Below, one piece after another: positions 10,880 to 23,285 of a stretch of 64,000 bases of DNA (the stretch's first letter is position 1; every line of letters begins with the position of its first letter). The notes below the pieces were generated by a model. That model was not told where the DNA came from. It did not search any database and saw only the letters and a program-made list of their open reading frames with translations. Where the stretch lies: contig CM055095.1 of assembly GCA_029204225.1 (NCBI GenBank), positions 77,243,030 to 77,307,029 of the forward strand, given 5' to 3'. This DNA is from Diphasiastrum complanatum. Lineage: Eukaryota > Streptophyta > Lycopodiopsida > Lycopodiales > Lycopodiaceae. The position numbers were made by a program, and so were the translations under genes.

Positions 10880-12687
10880 ATGTTTGTTAGATCTTTAGTT
10901 TTTGGTCCTAATGACCTTATTTGCATTAAAGGTAAAGTTAATGATCAAGTTGTTAATGTTCTTTTTGACACGGGATCCACTTATAACTTTATTAATGTAA
11001 ATTTGGTGCAGACGCTAAACCTTCCTACCAGAAATTGAGAAAAAATGTCGTGTGACAATGGCATTGGGAAGTGATTCCGATTTGATGGATTTTATTGTTC
11101 TTGATGTAGAATTGCACATTCAGGATTATTCTGAAAAACTAGAATTCCATGCTGTTCAATTAGCTAATGTAGATATTGTTCTTGGCAACAATGGCATTTT
11201 GATAAGAACAAGTCATTGAGAATTGATTTTGTTGAAAAACCTTCATTTATTGATTGGCCTATTCTCACCACAGTTCAGAAAATCAAGTCTTTCTTGGGGT
11301 TTGTAGGATTTTTCCATCGGCATATTCCCCAATTTGCAAATGCAAAACACTTTTGTTTATATTGTATGTTCGAAAGTGCAGACGCTAAACCTTCCTACCA
11401 GAAATTGAGAAAAAATGTCGTGTGACAATGGCATTGGGAAGTGATTCCGATTTGATGGATTTTATTGTTCTTGATGTAGAATTGCACATTCAAGATTATT
11501 CTGAAAAACTAGAATTCCATGCTGTTCAATTAGCTAATGTAGATATTGTTCTTGGCAACAATGGCATTTTGATAAGAACAAGTAATTGAGAAGTGATTTT
11601 GTTAAAAATTCTTCATTTATTGATTGGCCTATTCTCACCACAGTTCGGGAAATCAAGTCTTTCTTGGGGTTTGTAGGATTTTTCCGTCGGCATATTCCCC
11701 AATTTGCTCGATTGGCATTTCCCCTTACCCAGGCCTTGAAAGGCTATAAGAAGCTAAGCCGAAGGGCTAAGAGTCCACTAGTGGTGTGGACGGAGGATAT
11801 GAATAATTGTTTTGTGTTGCTTAAGAAAAGTGTCACTTCGGCACCAATACTAATCATTGGCGATCCTAATAAGGCTTTTGTGGTTAGGACTTATGGCAGT
11901 GATTATGCTATTGGAGCTGTTTTGATGCAGGATGGACATCCTGTGGCTTATGAAAGCAAGAAGCTCAATCCTGCTCAATCTAGGTATTGTACCTATGAGA
12001 AGGAACTACTTGCAATTGTTCATTCCTTGAAAATTTGGCGACATTATGGAGCCAGATTTGAAGTTTTGACGGATCATCAGACTCTTCGATATTTCTGTGA
12101 TGCTACAGATCTCAAGGGGAGGCAAGCTAGATGGGTTGAGCTTATGCAAATCTTTGATTTTTCTATACGTTATTGTAAAGGAACTCAAAATACTCTAGCA
12201 AAAAAGCATTAGATCGGCCGAGATCCTTGAGGATTTTAGATTGGTGATTGGGTGTATCTTAGAATCCCAAAAGACTCTAAGACACTTCGAACGGGAAAAT
12301 GTCCGAAGTTGTCTCCACGTTTTAGCGGCCCTTTCAAAGTTCTTAACAAGATTGGTAGGGCTACGTATAGACTAGAACTCCCTGCTGGAACTAAGGTTCA
12401 TCATGTATTCCATGTTAGTCATTTAAACGAACGACTTGGTGGAAAAGATGACCTAATTCCCACAGATGATCTAGTGCTATTGGAGGATTTGACTGCTTCT
12501 ATACCCCATGAACGGGAAAAGATCATGGATACTCAACGACATCAGTTGAGAAATCGTTTGATTTCTGAACATCTGATTCATCGGAAAGGTGAGTTAGATG
12601 ATGAGAACACTTGGGAGAAGGAGGATGATTTAAGACTTAGATTACCTGGTTTTTTCCCAGAGAAGGAAGTTTTTATGGGAGGGGGAA
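10880..12687 (+). pseudogene. Rearranged Ty3/gypsy pol (protease, RT end, RNase H, chromatin-facing end of integrase)
   Basis: Order on the plus strand: an aspartic protease with VLFDTGSTYNF (about 10955-10987); two tandem copies of the RT connection region (IDWPILTT, IKSFLGFVGFFR); the RNase H domain in a 208-codon ORF at 11586-12212 with APILIIGDPNKAF, SDYAIGAVLMQDGHPVAYESKKL, YEKELLAIV, TDHQTLRYF and RQARWVELMQIFDF; then, after an internal deletion, the integrase C-terminus with LSPRFSGPFKVL and VHHVFHVSHL (about 12240-12740). The RT palm and finger domains and the integrase core are missing, so this is not functional. It ends in a GGAGGGGGAA polypurine tract next to an LTR start. Confidence 0.88.
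11008..11707 (+). repeat. 370-bp tandem duplication inside gypsy pol
   Basis: Segment 11008-11337 is repeated at 11378-11707 with a few substitutions (GTTGAAAAACC versus GTTAAAAATTC). The junction 11338-11377 holds a near copy of 10317-10357, from outside the coding region. The stop just after CAGAAATTGA occurs in both units, so the protein was already dead when the unit duplicated. Confidence 0.9.
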
Positions 12688-12900
12688 TGTTATGTACCAT
12701 AAGGGTACACCCTTCAGTGACGGCCTCACAAGGGGCATGACGCAGGTCTGGCATTATCGATAAATGTCTAACATAATTCAAGAAAAGTAAGAGTCATTCC
12801 AAAATCTTTTTATTAAGAAAATACTAGATTTAGGAATACTTTCATAACATGATTGTTTAACTGAAGTGCAAGATTCAAGTTCTATAAACAACTGGTAATT
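12688..12900 (+). repeat. Start of the gypsy 3' LTR
   Basis: TGTTATGTACC begins directly after the polypurine tract GGAGGGGGAA (12678-12687), where a 3' LTR should start. I cannot fix its far end, and no second copy is seen upstream of the pol remnant. The end given is nominal. Confidence 0.5.
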
Positions 12901-15559
12901 AAAGATTGAACGCATATCAAAATGACAATAATCTTCAATTACAAAACAACTTTAGATTACAATCCAGAATCACATCTAGATACCCAAAGTCCGGTTTAAA
13001 ATCAATTCAGTTATTATTCTTGGATTCGGTATGATTCGTTATCCAATTGAGCGCTCTGGGATACAACCACTATTGAGTTGAGTCTATTCCTTAATTAAAA
13101 AACACTCTATCCCAAGAATATTATATATCCAATGCACATAATTTTAATTGATGAACCCAAATGATTCACTAATCATGCGTCTTACAAGCAATATAGTTCA
13201 AAAACCATCAGTTCCTGGTGAATCCACATCACACTGATCATTTTACCAATTAGCTTCATCCTGGAGTAATCAACTACTCAAGTTAATTGCCAATGATTTA
13301 GAAATCTGAAATGTCTAGGTGAAGAATTCAATTATACTAGTATAACACCACATTTAGACCCTTACCCAAATCATTTATAAGTGAATCCATAAATCTTCTA
13401 TACAAAGATTTGTTAACTCTGCAAGTATCTGTTAAAACAATACTTGATCATATGCTTATGTTCACCAACTTGGTTAAGTGCACCAGATAACCTTAGTAAC
13501 TAGGACTACACAGTAGATTCATACAAGAATAATCGTGCACATATGAGAATAATCTCACTATGACCCAGTACATAAACACATTCTTACCTGGCAGATTCCT
13601 CCAAAACCCACATATGCTACTCACATATCTCACTGAGATCTTGTATAGCTACAAAATATTTTCTATTTCTCATGAGTAAATAACATATCCGAAAAATCTT
13701 TGAGACAAATAAGATTCACTCTCAACAGTTTTCCAATCCCACTTACCTCTAATCACATAATTTCTCCCACTAATCAACCCCTCTCTGGTCCTAGTACTTA
13801 AACTAAGATTAGGTTGACCCAATATAGAACTCTCATACTTAAATTCTAATCAAACTTACTTCTATTCCAATCAAAATGGAATTAGTAACCTTTGACCTTT
13901 TACTGTACTACTTATAGATAATGATTCAAATTCCAAACTTGTTCCAGATTGTCCACACCATCCCTAGAGAATTTCTCTTTTTCAAAAAGTTCCAATTAGA
14001 CATCTTATTCTAAATCTATCCAAAATTACTTCCAAAAAAAGTCTCATTTCAATACCACAGTTGGTTATTTTCCAAAAACTATGCAATTCACAGATTCTCA
14101 AATAGAATTTTATCCCACCACTTCACCTCTCCTTTTAAAGAAATTATAAATTTCAATAAAAGTTAACTGGAAAGATGATATATGAAAATATCTAAATCCA
14201 AGAAAAGTCAGTAATAAGTGCTTCCCCTAAAGGATTCACTTTATTACAAACATGCCTTCTCCTTCAAATATTTCCAATCTGAGTGATAGAAACTACTACT
14301 CCATCGAAATCCATTTATGCAACAGAGATATTCTAGGTTTAAGAAATTGAAACATTTAATCTTAGAATTTATCTGAATTCCAAGTCTATTCACACAAGTA
14401 GTAATTTATATGACATAACAGCCTTTTAGAAGAATAACTTCATGTTGGAAAGAATTCATATAAACTAGTCTGATGTCTTATATTCAAAAAATTATTAAGA
14501 AGTAAAGAATCAATTAAAAAAATGAGAAATAGATTTGAGGGCCTCTGATTTTGTAAATAGTGAGATACCACTTTGGGATCTAGATTAAAACTCAAAATTT
14601 TTCAAAATACCCAACATTTGATCGAATGGTTTTCTTCTTTCCCATATCATGACTAGGTACTAAAACACACCATTGATCATCAGATCTTTACAGTCCTAGA
14701 ATTCTCTTTCCAAAATTACTGCTGTTCCATACCATCAGCTTTTCCTTCCAGAAAACCCTTAACCGCCTCATCTGATATTCTAGAGATCCACTGATCATCT
14801 AGTTGTCCTATATTTATATAAGATATTATCTCTTGTTTTCAAACACGGGAGAATTCATTTATTTGGACAACTGGCATGCCATGGTTAACAATTACATTCT
14901 AATCTTTTCTGGTTAATAAATAAGCTTCAAATCTCCTACTGATGCATCAAATCTAGGGACAAGCTTCTGTCAACTAATAGATCCAATGTAATCCCTGTAT
15001 CAGATTCCACCTCTAACATCACAATTGACATCCAAAACTATGGATAACTCAATGATTACAAAGATAACAATTATTAATTCAATTAAATGCGATAGCAAGC
15101 AATTATTTATTGGGATTTACACAAAATCCTAACGGCGAAATATATTTTCTGATCACATTCACTACCTCTGATGGCCACTTTTTTTCCCTCCTTAGAATTT
15201 TCAGTTCCTTGAAAATCTTTCAGCTAAGGTATCAAGAAGACGTAACGACATTTGAAAATGTTTAAAAATTAATTACTGTAGGAAAAAATCTAAACCAATT
15301 TCATTTTTGTCCTATACTTAGTCAAAAATCATTTACTAGTATGTGAAATAGTACTAGTCTGATCTTTGGATATATTTCACCATAGGATTTTACTGGAAAT
15401 AAAATCAATTTTATAATTCCTATTATTCCGAATTTCCAATAAAATTGGACTGTTTTTTCTTTTTATTGACTGATTTGGCATTACTCCACTTATATTGGTT
15501 CAAGAATTACTAAAATCCTATGGTGGGATTTCCATTCATGTAATTTCATATTTTGGCGA
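12901..15559. other. Long AT-rich gene-free stretch
   Basis: About 2.7 kb with no ORF of 60 codons or more. Probably LTR and old repeat DNA between the gypsy 3' LTR on the left and a minus-strand LTR on the right. I see no structure beyond AT richness. Confidence 0.4.
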
Positions 15560-16196
15560 TAGCATGTTTCAGATTTCAGCATGAATAGAAGATCCACATC
15601 TACTCTAACATCCATTAACCCTAAGCATTAACACTACAACCATTAACACTATGATCCACAAGATAGCTTACTCTTTCTCTCTCTCCCTTTCTCTCTCATA
15701 AAAAATGTAAAAACATGCAATCCCAATAACACTTAGATCCCCCATTAGCAAACACAATAAAAGCATGAGAGATGGAGGAAAAGTGATAGAGAACAAGGAC
15801 ATTCATAAATCCATTTCACAAGAGAACCAATCTGCTTTATTGAAATGAAGATATGTACATGTGTAGGAAACTCAAGTTGGTCCCTTTCTATAGTAGAGAG
15901 GAGGACCATGGCCTCTGAATCCTATTGGTCCAATTCTGCCTCCTAACTATTCAAATTTAAAAAAGAGCGGGAATCATTCAAAATTGGAGAGAAACCCAAC
16001 TTTATTCACTAGCTTGACATTTAGGCCCTGCGACATTAAAAGTCCCACAAGAAGACCTAAAGACCTTTTATTGACTTTCTAATTAATCAAATCTCTATGT
16101 GATCATCAGGTTGGACTTGCACACACAAAGGTGCCAAATCCCTCTCACTTATTAACTAGGGTTAGGGTTGCCTTGGGATCGACAAACCCTCCAACA
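15560..16196 (-). repeat. Minus-strand 3' LTR with polypurine tract
   Basis: Read on the minus strand, TGTTGGAGGGTTTG starts at 16196 right after GGTGGGGGATAC (16197-16208), a good polypurine tract, so this is the 3' LTR of an element whose internal part lies to the right. Segment 15570-15645 recurs inverted at 1672-1745, next to a primer-binding site. The left limit is uncertain. Confidence 0.5.
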
Positions 16197-16403
16197 GTAT
16201 CCCCCACCAAAACTGGTGGCGGTCCCACGACTCCTGCGAGATGCAGTTACTGTGGGCTTTTATTTGCATCATGGGCACCTTCTCCATGAAATCGAGTCGG
16301 GCAGTGTTGAAATCTAGTTTGTGCGGCAAAAAACAATGATGAGCTCCGGCGATCCATTTTAAAGTCGTCCAAGCTGTGAATCGAGATTCCTAGGAGCCTC
16401 CCA

Positions 16404-17126
16404 TCACTGCAGCACAGAAATATAATCTGGCCACCGACAGCTGATCCTAAATACTATCTGACGCCATTGGCTTATTTGGATCGAATGCCATTGTACAATC
16501 ATTTCTGGATCTCCTGGTTCAGCAAGATTCATAGGCTGTGTCCTAGCTAGGCCATCGTAAACATCTTTCGATTCTGGCACTTGTTCTTTGGGTTCACGAT
16601 GTGCTTTGGGTAACATGATAACCACATCATCTAGTGTATATCGTTTAAAATGCTCGTGCATATCATGGTGGACTCCATCTGCTTGTTCTTTGTCGAAAGG
16701 ATTTGTCTTGGATCTTCGCTTAGCCTTCTCAACAGGAATTGATCGTGGAGGTGATGACTTCCGAGAAGATAAACTCTTCTTTGAAGGTACTGAAGACCTC
16801 CTAGATGGTGATGTCTTGCTAGAACTCTGACTTGAGAAATCTTCGTCAACTTTTCCTTTGCCTTTATCCAATAAGGGTGGCACATTCTTTGAATCAATCT
16901 CTTGAGGTGGATTCTCCCATTTTAGGACCGTATTATAATGTTGCTTGGTTTGTTTCTTTGTCATTGAATCTGTGACCTTGTCGTCTTTCGATATAACCAC
17001 TTTTGGCGGTTTTATTGTTGGTTCATCAAGAATATTACACACTCCAAATCTGGTCGGAGCCATATGATTTAGAATCTGCTCATCAGTAAGTTTTGCATTG
17101 TCATCATAAGTCAAGGCATAACTCAC
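16404..17126 (-). CDS. 240-residue ORF of unknown function in a minus-strand retroelement
   Basis: An intact 240-codon ORF just inside the LTR/polypurine tract at 16196-16208. The middle is very basic and Ser-rich (runs of SSS, RRSS and SKK at about residues 100-140), while the C-terminus carries an acidic patch and then an aromatic segment. The position next to the 3' LTR, and the absence of pol motifs, suggest an extra 3' ORF of a retroelement or a rearranged gag. I recognise no family. It may be expressed only as part of the element. Confidence 0.4.
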   Translation of the reverse strand: MSYALTYDDNAKLTDEQILNHMAPTRFGVCNILDEPTIKPPKVVISKDDKVTDSMTKKQTKQHYNTVLKWENPPQEIDSKNVPPLLDKGKGKVDEDFSSQSSSKTSPSRRSSVPSKKSLSSRKSSPPRSIPVEKAKRRSKTNPFDKEQADGVHHDMHEHFKRYTLDDVVIMLPKAHREPKEQVPESKDVYDGLARTQPMNLAEPGDPEMIVQWHSIQISQWRQIVFRISCRWPDYISVLQ

Positions 17127-17576
17127 ATGAATGAGTTTTTCTTCAATCGGTTCTGGTATATGTAGAACATTTGATCAGACAGATCTCAATTCTACTAACA
17201 AAGCGCACATTTTACTTGACAAAGGATGATAAACGAATGCGAACTCAAAATATTTCTCTTCATAATCAACCTCAAAGGACTCGCGAAATTTATCTTGCTT
17301 GAAACTCGAAAGATTCGCGGAATAGTTTCTTGTAGAAGCTCGTGGTTTCTTGTTGAAGCTCAAAAGATTCACGAACAGAATCTTGTCGTGAAATTTTGTT
17401 TCTTGTTCAAAGATCACTTGTCACGAACAGTTCGCGATATAATCTGAATTCTTCTTCAAGCTCAAAGACTGTCATCTGTCGTGAACAATTCGCGAAAGAA
17501 AAAGTTGTAGTGAAGAGACAAACTGTTGTGGCATCCATCAACAAGCCGCATCTGGAGTTATTCAAAAAATAAAAGA
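17127..17576. other. Leader with repeated TTCGCGAA-like words
   Basis: No gene. Words such as GATTCGCG, CACGAACAG and ATTCGCGAAA recur about every 40-70 bp (17277-17500) and resemble words in the LTR at 48240-48330. It probably belongs to the 5' part of the copia element that follows. Confidence 0.35.
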
Positions 17577-19440
17577 TGTCTTCGATCAGCAATATTCGAG
17601 CTAAGATCACTACGATCTTGAATCCAGACGGTTCAAACTATTTGATTTGGAAATTAAAGACCACTCATATTGAAGGGCAAAAGTCTATGGCAATGTGTTA
17701 ACAAAAGAGGAGAAGCCAATAGCTACTCCTGGCAAAAAACTTCGAGAATGGAGTTTGATAAATGACAAAGCTATAGCAATTATTGCATCTTCAGTGCATG
17801 ACAATATAATGCTAGATCTTACATCAATTTTGAATGCAAAAGATTTATGGGAAGAGTTGCAAACCAAGAATGAGACTCGATCTCATAACCAGATCATATG
17901 CTTGGAAGGCCAATTAGCTTACCTACAGTGGAACGACATAGACTTGACCACATTCATACGAAAGATTAAATATCTATCTATTTCTTTGCAGAATTCTGGT
18001 GCGGAAAATGCAATTTCAAAGAAAAAATAGCTTAGATATTTTCTTCGATCTCTATCCACGTCATTCCACACAAGTCAAACCATATTGGTGAAAGATGCGA
18101 CAATGACACTTCAAAAGGCAATAGACGGAGTTAAAGAGGAAGTAGAAGTTCGTGAACGCTATGACAACAATGGTGATTCCGAAAATGCTCTATTTACTGA
18201 GAAGAATAAATCTTCTAAGAAGTCTAAGTTTAAGAGGGAGTCGTCTAAAAAGAATGAGTCTCAGACAAATGATCAACAATCTGGAAAACAACAGAAAAAT
18301 TCTGGTGATAAGAAGATTTGCAACAGATGCAAAAGATCAAGTCACACAGAAGACAAGTTTTGGTTAAATCCAAAGATTGAATGCATTCATTTTCATAAAT
18401 GGGGTCATGCAACAGTAGACTGTTATTAGAATCCCTTAAAAAAAAAGGAGCAGAATTGAAGCGAACCTTCAGATTCAAACTATGTCGAAGACAAAGCAGA
18501 GTGCTTTAGAGCAGCAGAAGACAAGACAACAAGGAACTCAGCAGCTTATGTTAGTGCTAATCAATGTCGTTCAATAGATTCTAAATTTGAGTAGTACTTG
18601 ATTTGGGAGCCACCTCACATTTTGTTTCCTCGAAACAAATATTATTTGAGTACAAGAAGACGAATTATTCAAGATTCATTATACTTGGAGACGGTTCTAA
18701 GCACGTGGTTGATGAAACTGGTGTACTATGGATGGACATGAATCAGAGTGACAAGAAACTGGAGGAAGTTCTCTATGTCCCTACTCTTGACAAAGATCTT
18801 CTATCTGTAGCAAAGATAGTCGATACAAGCATGTCAGTACACCTCTATTTGCTGAATCAAATGCCTATATCAAGCATGTCCAAAATGGAATAATCATTCT
18901 AGTTGTCTATGTTGATGACACGCTTATCTTCTCAAGAAGAAATAAGTTAATTTCAGATGTCACAAGAGACATTTCTAAAATATTTGAGATCACTGACCTA
19001 GGAGAACCTAAAATCTATCTAGGCTTGCAGATCCAAAGAGACTTTGAAGGTGGTAAGTTGTATCTTCACCAACAAAAGTACACTCAAAAGAGTATTAGAG
19101 ACTTCAACATATTCAAATGCAAAGGTGTGCATACTCCCATGATACCTGGAACAATACTAATCAAGGCAGATTGTCCGTAGACTCTTGAGGAGAGAAGCAA
19201 ATGGCCAATACACCCTATCGTAGGCTGATTGGATCATTGTCATATCTAGCAGACAACACCAGACTTGATATAGCATTTGCTATCTACAGGCTGAGCCAAT
19301 TTAATCAGAACCCAGGATCATTGCATTGGAAGTTAGCGAAAAGAGTACTACAATATCTCCAAGAAATGAAAGACTATGGACTGTGTTATTCGAAGAAAGC
19401 TAGATTTCACATCGAATCTTACATCGCAGCTCTAGAAACA
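17577..19440 (+). pseudogene. Ty1/copia element lacking integrase and most of RT
   Basis: Gag starts at 17577 (MSSISNI, then NYLIWKLKTT) and continues through frame changes to a CCHC-type zinc knuckle (CNRCKRSSHTEDKFW, about 18319-18363). The protease follows (LDLGATSHF, about 18600, with LSVAKI at its end). At about 18845 the text jumps to the RT catalytic box YVDDTLIFSR (18908), then ITDLGEPKIYLGLQI, PYRRLIGSLSYLADNTRLDIAFAI and the start of RNase H. The whole integrase and the N-terminal RT are deleted, and stops occur at 17699, 18030, 18427 and 19180. It is clearly non-functional. Confidence 0.88.
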
Positions 19441-19446
19441 GAGTTA

Positions 19447-19790
19447 AAGGCATTGGAAACATCTTGGAGAACAACTCGGTCAAGATGGAGATCAAGCATG
19501 GCACGCAAACCATGAATGACAGCTTCACAGCAACCAGGAGTAGAGATGCCAAACTGATGAGGGGAGAGAAAAGAGACGAAAATATGATGAAACTGAAAAC
19601 AGATAGAGTGACTAACAAGGCGGAGGAGGACTTCACCAACAGGGATGGGACAGACGCCACCTGAGGCTTTAGTCATGGCGATCAAACGAGATGCAGACAA
19701 AAGATGTACAACAGAAGAAGGAAAGTGACCAGAGGCGATAAAAGAGCATATCTGAAAGAGTTGAACAAAGACACTCATTAGAGGAGTTCT
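19447..19790 (-). pseudogene. LINE reverse-transcriptase fragment
   Basis: A minus-strand open frame reads like the fingers and palm of a non-LTR reverse transcriptase: LIAMTKASGGVCPIPVGEVLLR, a QFGISTPGCCEAV block, and VVLQDVSNAFNSVSR, where the catalytic D of motif A is expected. It is bounded on the left by the copia remnant and breaks off after the NAFNSVSR box. The remaining RT and the endonuclease are absent. Confidence 0.75.
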
Positions 19791-20059
19791 AAATCCAAAA
19801 TGGGCCCTTTGTAAAGGTTCTCTTTCTATATTTTCTCAAATTTTTCATACACATGGACCAATCAAAATACTCAAATTTGAAATCTATGTAACGTAATTTT
19901 TTGAGTCCACATTAAAAATGGCATAATGTTTAATGGTAAGTCCGATTTTAGCAGAGTTTAGTGCGTTGGAAAGCGCTTGACGAGGCTTCCAATGATATGT
20001 TACATGACATACTTCTGAGCTATGGTTAAAAAGTTATGGAAAGTCAAAGCTATTAGTTG
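19791..20059. other. Gene-free junction between LINE and copia pieces
   Basis: No ORF or motif. Short stretch between the LINE RT fragment and the minus-strand copia element. Confidence 0.3.
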
Positions 20060-21835
20060 TAACTAATGTTATAATATAATTTTGAATTTTTCCAAGATCT
20101 TGCATCTTGAATTCTTTTCCAAGTGCAATTTTGGCTTCTTCAACTAAATTGATACAACTTCTTGTCAGGATAATATCATCAACATAAATGAGAAGAATGA
20201 CAATATCTCTATTATAAAACTTGACTTACAAGGAAGGATCATAGTTACTAAGATTGAATCCTAATGAGTCAAGAAAAGTGTTAAGTTGAGAATACCACGA
20301 TCTTGGAGCTTGCTTTAGTCCATAGAGACTTTTGAAGAGCAAGCAAACTTTGGCCTTGTCTTGGATGAACCCAAGGGGTTGATCCATACAAATTTCTTCT
20401 TCTAGATATCCATTTAAAAATGCATTTGAGACATCTAGTTGAAAAACTTTCCATTTGAAAAAATAAGCAATAGAAATGATGATTCTAATTGATACCATCT
20501 TTGCAACTGGAGCAAAAGTCTCCTCATAATCAAGTCCATGAACTTGAGCAAAACCCTTTGCACAAAGTCTTGTCTTGTACTTGTTGATTGTGCCATCTTA
20601 ATTATATTTGACTCGAAAAACACATTTGCAACCAATTGTGTGCTTGTTGGATGGAAGATCCACAAGATCCCATGTCTTGTTGGCAATCAATGCATCATAT
20701 TCCTCCTTCATGGCTAGAAACCATTCTTTTGAGTTGAGTGCATCATATACATCCTTTGGCTCATCATGTGAAACAAAATAAGCATAATTAGTGGAGTTGA
20801 GTACCACTTGCTTGCCTTTATCTCCATGTGTAAGCCTCTTAGGCTCGGATCTTTCTCTTTGTGATCTCCTTGGTGAAAAAATTCGAGGTGACTCCTCTTC
20901 AATTCTCGGCCCCATCTCTCCATGATAATCTTCAAGGGTGATGATAAGAGAATCCTTTTAAGAATCTTTGATCTCGGCCTCATCAAAGATGTATTTTTGA
21001 TTCTCATGGAAAATAACATCTCTACTCTCAAATGTAACTGAGGTAGAGGGAACATAAATGTAACTGAGGTAGAGGGAACATAAATTCTGTATGCCTTCAG
21101 ATTGTTGGATGAGTATCCAACCATGATCCCTTTGACTGAATTTGGATCATCTCTTTTCCTTTATTCCAAGGGTACATGAACAAAGCAAGCACATCCAAAA
21201 ACTCTAAGGCGATCAACCTTAGGTTTCTTATTAAACAAGACTTCATATGGTGATCTTCCTGCAAGTGCATTGTGAGGTAATCTATTGCACAAATAATTTG
21301 CACAATTAATTGCTTCTCCCCAATATTCAATAGGCAAAGAAACTTCAACTCGAATTGCTTTAGCACATTCACATAGAAATCAATTTTTTCTTCCAGCAAC
21401 CCCATTCTGAGATGGAGAATAAGCACAAGAAAATTCTCTCTTAATCCCTTCAACCTCACAATAATCATAGAACTTGTTGGAGATGTATTCACCTCCTCCA
21501 TCACATCTCAAAGCCTTAACTTTGAAAGAAACCTGTTTCTCAACATAAGCTTTGAAAACTAGGAAGTGTTCAAACACCATAGCTTTTGAAGAAAGTAGGT
21601 ACAACCAAGTATATCTTGTAAAATCATCAATGAAGGTAACAAAACAAGCTGCACCACCAATACTTTATGAGGAAGAAAAATGAACATCCGAGTGAACTAA
21701 TTCCAAAGGATGAGAAGTCTTACTAGAACACTTTTGATATGGCTTTCTATGTGATTTTGCAATTGCACAAGCCTCACAAGGCTTGATATCCTTCATGGAT
21801 GACATTGCAGAATAAATGCTCTTCTAAAATCACAA
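20060..21835 (-). pseudogene. Ty1/copia pol remnant (integrase and RT), minus strand
   Basis: Read right to left, the integrase appears first: CEACAIAKSHRKPY, LELVHSDVHFSS, FVTFIDDFTRYTWLY, then KALRCDGGGEYISNKF and CAYSPSQNGVAGRKN. Next come the integrase tail and linker (KEWFLAMKEEYDALIANKTWDLV), and RT with VFQLDVSNAFLNGYLEEEI, SLYGLKQAPRSWY and the YVDD box near 20190, ending in KEFKMQDLGKI. Several frame changes and stops split it. Gag, protease and RNase H are absent. An exact 31-bp tandem duplication near 21027-21085 adds a frame change. Confidence 0.88.
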
Positions 21836-23285
21836 AGGTTTATGAATTTTAAAGATCTATGAAAGGCATAAAGCTCACAAGATTTCCAATAGCCTTGTCT
21901 CTATCGAACTAGCACACAAGCTTGAATGATACACAATTAGATCTTGACAAAAATTCCTAGCTTTCACTCTCACAAAAATTTGCTTTACACTTTTCTTAGA
22001 GATTTCATTTCAACTAAGGATCTGAACAAAAATTTGCTTTACACTTTTCTTAGATCTGATCTTAAACTCCAAAAAGAAATGCTTCAACGATCCAAAACTC
22101 TATTTGGTCATAGGCATTAGCTGGATTGAATCTAGATCAATACTATGCTTCAAAAAGCACTAAATTTGGATTAGAATTGAGATTATAGGACCAAAAAACA
22201 CAAGGTAACTTGAAATGAAAGTTGTTGTATGGTTTCACACGTGTGAAAAGTACATACACATCCTCCAATTCGAATTGATCCAAATAGAAACAGCTATCAC
22301 TCTAGATGAACTTGCCCTCACTAGTATTGGCCAAAAACAAATTTTGCCAATGATCTTTGCAAGTTTTATGAATCAAATGATCACTGTCTTACTCGGCTTC
22401 GATTTGCTAATAAAATTTCAATTTTAGGACATTAATAATTGTACTTAACAATCGTAGAGAGTTATTGGTTGCTTATCATTGCATTGACATAACTTGTAAA
22501 AACTATGAGGGGGAGGTTGTTGAAATGGGACAATGGACATGGAAAAGGAGGTCAAGATATTCTATAATAGATTCTCAAAGGGGTGAGTTTCATTTTTCAT
22601 ATGAAGCTGAGAGATGTTAGAAGGGTGGGAGGGTGGCATCCACTCGCAAGAGCGGATAGGATCCATGGCTACGGGAAAGCAAAAAATATTTTGTGTGCTT
22701 GCAATAAAGAAAAGTAGGTAAGACGAAATAAGGTGAAGAGCTTAGATGAGAAGGAGTTGGAGTGGGATTCACAATGATTGGAATTGCACAAGAGAGAGAG
22801 AAAAAAGATGAGGAGATATGGTGAGAGTGATACAGAAGAGACAAATCCTACATATGCTTTGGCTTTATCTAGAACTCCCTTAAGGAAATCTAAGTTTTTT
22901 TCCATGGATTAAGAGGATGGACCAAGTGTTTTTGTCTCACAATTTTCAAAAGTCAATATGTGTCACACAAGAAGAGCTGGTTTGAGATTACTCAATCCCA
23001 ATATCATCATACACTAAGTGGGGAGGAAATGAAATGGAAAGGAAAGGGACAGGGAGATAGCATGCATCATTGTTGTTGTTATCAAGTTTACTTACCACCA
23101 TTTCTACTAAAAATTGCGCTCAACATATACTAGGCCTATTTTTATCAATTTGATGAGTGACTAGTAAAATTTGGGTCCCATTGTTATAATTAAGTTGGAT
23201 AAGTGACATTAGAGACCCAAGCTCAAATCTTGACATGCATGCACAAAGGAACACCTCCGAGCCCATTGACTCCAAAACTTAGAAG
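21836..23285. other. Gene-free stretch
   Basis: Non-coding as far as I can see. It contains a short internal duplication of AAAAATTTGCTTTACACTTTTCTTAGA (near 21967 and 22028). Short minus-strand frames near 22617-22905 have no recognisable domain. Confidence 0.3.

Noticed and set aside
16155-16175. Telomere-like CTAGGGTTAGGG word
   Set aside because: Only about two units; too short for an interstitial telomeric repeat.
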